Shown here one piece after another: positions 58,669 through 64,000 of a stretch of 64,000 nucleotides of DNA. The notes under the pieces are model-generated. The model did not search any database. It worked only from the letters and a program-made list of their open reading frames with translations, and was not told the origin of the DNA. The translations under genes and the position numbers were made by a program. Location of the stretch: positions 1 through 64,000 of the forward strand of contig QLIY01000777.1 of assembly GCA_003260075.1 (NCBI GenBank), in the 5' to 3' direction. The DNA is from Phallusia mammillata (taxonomy: Eukaryota > Chordata > Ascidiacea > Phlebobranchia > Ascidiidae). Position 1 is the stretch's first letter. Each line of letters begins with the position of its first letter.

Positions 58669-59892
58669 CAGTGCTCTTCAACCTTTTTTGGCTTCGTGAA
58701 CCCTTAAAGTTGTTGTAACGAACTCATGCACCCTGTTTACTTAAAAAGGTTAACTGAGATAAAAGCGATATGAAAAATCATTATGCATATCATCCAGATT
58801 GGAAAGAATGGCCTATTTTTTTTATTTGGATTTCCCCTTGTAATCCGCGCAAATTTAGGCTTTTTACGTGTAATCCGCGCAAAAAAAATGTTGTCCGTGC
58901 AACTTAGCACAGCTTTCGTAGGTAACTATAATAAACTTTCTTTAAACTTTTGTATTGTCGTTTCACAATGAAGTTCTATGTCGTCACAAGCCTTATTTCG
59001 CGAACAATCCACGTAAATCAGTCAAGCACATCGAAACTTACCGATAGTCACGCTTGAAATAACCTTTCTATTTCGCTAACGTAGTCGTTAAAAGTACATT
59101 TATCTGTATATTTAGGACGTAGTTTGACCATTAAAGTGACTGTCGGCTGGGCAAGTTACATGAAATAATGTTTTCTGTATGACAAATAATTAAAAACAGT
59201 TAAGAGCAGTTTGGCAATCAAAAACTATCTCCACAAAACAAATCAGCAAAATGTATGAATCGTTATGAAAATGAAAAATTGTAGAATCTAGCAGAACAGC
59301 TGCGTGCGCAATAGAGCAAAACTGAAGATTCGTCGTGTTTATTGCTTTATTTAGTTGTTCTTTTTGTCGGCTAGATAGTCTTGCAGGCGTTACATACAAA
59401 TTGCGTTAATCGTTAAATCCACCTGTCAATCAAAAGTCTATCGATCCGCGCAGAAAATTGTAATTCCGCGCAATTATTTTGACGAAAAAAATATCCTCCG
59501 CGCAAAAATAAAATTTTCCAATCTGGCATATCATCATGTCAATCAAACCGAGCAGAGCTTGCAAAAATTGCTTGAATTGCTACCAATACTCCAAGCATAT
59601 GTTCGCGAATTTTCTGTAAAACACAGGAGAAAAAGCTTAAACTCGATGTCCTAATAACCCGACTGTAACGCAGACACTATCAAACTTGGACACGGGGATA
59701 AAACATTAAAAAAGTTTACCTTGGCTCACATCATTTGAAACCTACATCTTTTTTCTTATATCGTGACAGTCAAATATTAATGGTTTATTAAAAGTTTGTG
59801 ATGCACCCTTGTATACCCCTTCGTACTGGTGCACCCCATGCATATTTTGGTGCACCCTAGGGTGCACCGTGCACACCGGTTGAAGAGCACTG
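58669..59892. mobile_element. hAT-superfamily non-autonomous element with perfect 15-bp TIRs and 8-bp TSD
   Basis: The left end CAGTGCTCTTCAACC (58669-58683) is the exact inverse of GGTTGAAGAGCACTG (59878-59892). CTCTATTG flanks both sides (58661-58668 and 59893-59900), an 8-bp target duplication diagnostic of hAT elements. Subterminal GCACCC motifs occur toward both ends. No transposase frame. Another element is nested at 58794-59526; without it the host element is about 483 bp. Confidence 0.92.
58794..59526. mobile_element. Second hAT-like element nested inside the first
   Basis: Ends CCAGATTGGAAA (58794-58805) and TTTCCAATCTGG (59515-59526) are perfect inverses. CATATCAT flanks both sides (58786-58793 and 59527-59534) as an 8-bp target duplication. 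Subterminal CCGCGCAA motifs recur three times near the left end (one as CCGTGCAA) and three times near the right, as transposase-binding repeats do. 733 bp, no transposase. Confidence 0.9.
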
Positions 59893-60388
59893 CTCTATTG
59901 AACCAAAGTCTATGTAAAACATACTTTGTATTGAACCACTACGGTGCACGTTTTTTTAATTTCTGAAACTTTGACCCGACCATGTATGGTACTGCATGTT
60001 TTTTTTCAAGATGGGGTCTAAAAAAAGTATTTTTGGTATCATAACCAGGAAGTCGAGCCGCTTTTTATATGCTGGGTTCAAAGTATAAATAAAACACAAG
60101 TAGTCCAACCGATTGTTACGCGATAGAGCACCATGGACGCCATTTTGGGTCCAAATTAATACTGCAGGTATAGGGAAAAACACATAAATTGTCTGATTTT
60201 TACAAACTGGTCGGCTTTCACATGAATTCGATAGACCAAATCGAATAAAACTTTTGGGTTATAACTTTTGAGCGTGATAAATGCACACTGAATGCAAATA
60301 TTTAAGACATGTCAAACTGAGTATTAGCGCCTAGGCTATACATCTGGGCGTATTGTGAGAAGTTTAGTAATCGGCTACGCAGTCTAGC

Positions 60389-60682
60389 CAGTGCTGGATT
60401 AACCATTAGGCAAAGTAGGCTAGACACGTGCCTACAGGCCAGTTAAAATCCAGGCCACTTTAAAATCAGTAGAAATTTAGTCATGTTTTCAAAATAATTA
60501 TTTTGTGTATTGAAAGCGATCTACTCCGTAAGATTGACCTCCAAAAACTAGTTAACGCGTTTTCAATCGCCAAAACGCGCAAAGTTGTCATTTAGTTAGG
60601 CACATCACCAAGTTTATGCACGGTGCCATGTGTTATAGTTGCAAATGTGCCTACATTCCAGCAGACCCTTAATCTGGCACTG
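60389..60682. mobile_element. hAT MITE, 294 bp, with 8-bp TSD
   Basis: The left end CAGTGCTGGATTAACC and the right end TTAATCTGGCACTG are imperfect inverses. AGTCTAGC flanks both sides (60381-60388 and 60683-60690). No open frame of note. Confidence 0.88.
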
Positions 60683-60925
60683 AGTCTAGCCTATCACTAG
60701 TCCAAAGGTAATAACAGCACAAGATCTTGTTGAAAAAAGGTGCATTTCGAAAACTTGCTGGTTATGGGAATGTCAACTGAAGGAAAAAACGCATGGCCAA
60801 TACACATTTTGGTTTAAACATCAACCTCTAATCTGATTTTATACTTGGCGATCTTAAACAGCTTTTCGAGTTTCAAAATGACAGACTTTTCCGCCTGTTA
60901 AAATAAAACAATATTTCTGTGTCGG

Positions 60926-60931
60926 TTTATT
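60926..60931 (-). terminator. Polyadenylation signal AATAAA of the alpha-tubulin gene
   Basis: AATAAA on the minus strand, about 84 nt after the alpha-tubulin stop codon at 61017-61015. Confidence 0.65.
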
Positions 60932-61014
60932 CACAAGAAATCGACGACATTTTTAAAAAGTTGAAGAAAAGCTGTGGTGGTCAGTTTTTTTGGGGAAATA
61001 CGACTTATGTAGAA

Positions 61015-63934
<2,920 letters not shown>

Positions 63935-64000
63935 ACTCAACAGGAGAGCACTTCTGAAAAGGGAGGTATTTCCGCAAATAGTGCAACACACTACTGTTAT

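Overview
The window looks like nuclear DNA of a small-genome chordate, most likely an ascidian of the Ciona type. The genes are multi-exon with GT-AG introns. The proteins are metazoan orthologues: ribosomal protein L13, type I PKA regulatory subunit, P5B-ATPase and alpha-tubulin. The DNA is AT-rich, with short non-autonomous transposons in introns and intergenic DNA. Overlapping allelic copies differ at roughly 2-5 % of sites where I compared them, which suits a very polymorphic ascidian. The species is inference; the gene identities are read directly.

Layout. 212-846 (-): partial secreted TIL-type cysteine-rich protein. 2605-5257 (-): four-exon gene for a single-pass membrane, coiled-coil protein I cannot name. 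6191-8985 (-): RPL13 with a pyrimidine-rich 5' exon. 9454-9552: cluster of cAMP-response-element-like sites and a CCAAT box between RPL13 and the next gene. 10649-16943 (+): PRKAR1, eight coding exons, with a possible alternative first exon. 23218-27256 (+): C2H2 zinc-finger repressor of the ZNF536/ZNF219 type with a C-terminal PLDLS CtBP motif. About 27.3-36.6 kb: no gene I can name, only weak ORFs and interspersed repeats. 36705-57938 (-): P5B-ATPase (ATP13A2/3 type, polyamine transport), about 23 coding exons. 58669-60682: hAT transposons, one nested in another. 61015-63526 (-): alpha-tubulin without its ATG exon.

The strongest pattern not explained by genes is an assembly signature. Homopolymer G (or C) tracts of almost always exactly 10 nt recur through the window. 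Most separate two near-identical, SNP-bearing copies of the same 45-400 bp. The tracts are G up to an isolated N at 51294 and C after it, as if the last block was reverse-complemented when joined. Two such junctions cut P5B-ATPase exons in half. The duplications are therefore best read as unmerged haplotype overlaps with a fixed spacer, not biology, and they distort exon counts, repeat content and spacing here.

The genes are independent units with no operon. Two possible regulatory links stand out: CRE-like sites near the 5' end of the PKA regulatory-subunit gene, and a splice/retention choice that would remove the CtBP-binding tail of the zinc-finger protein. I found no CRISPR array and no complete mobile element with its own transposase. 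I did not find a convincing new multi-gene system.
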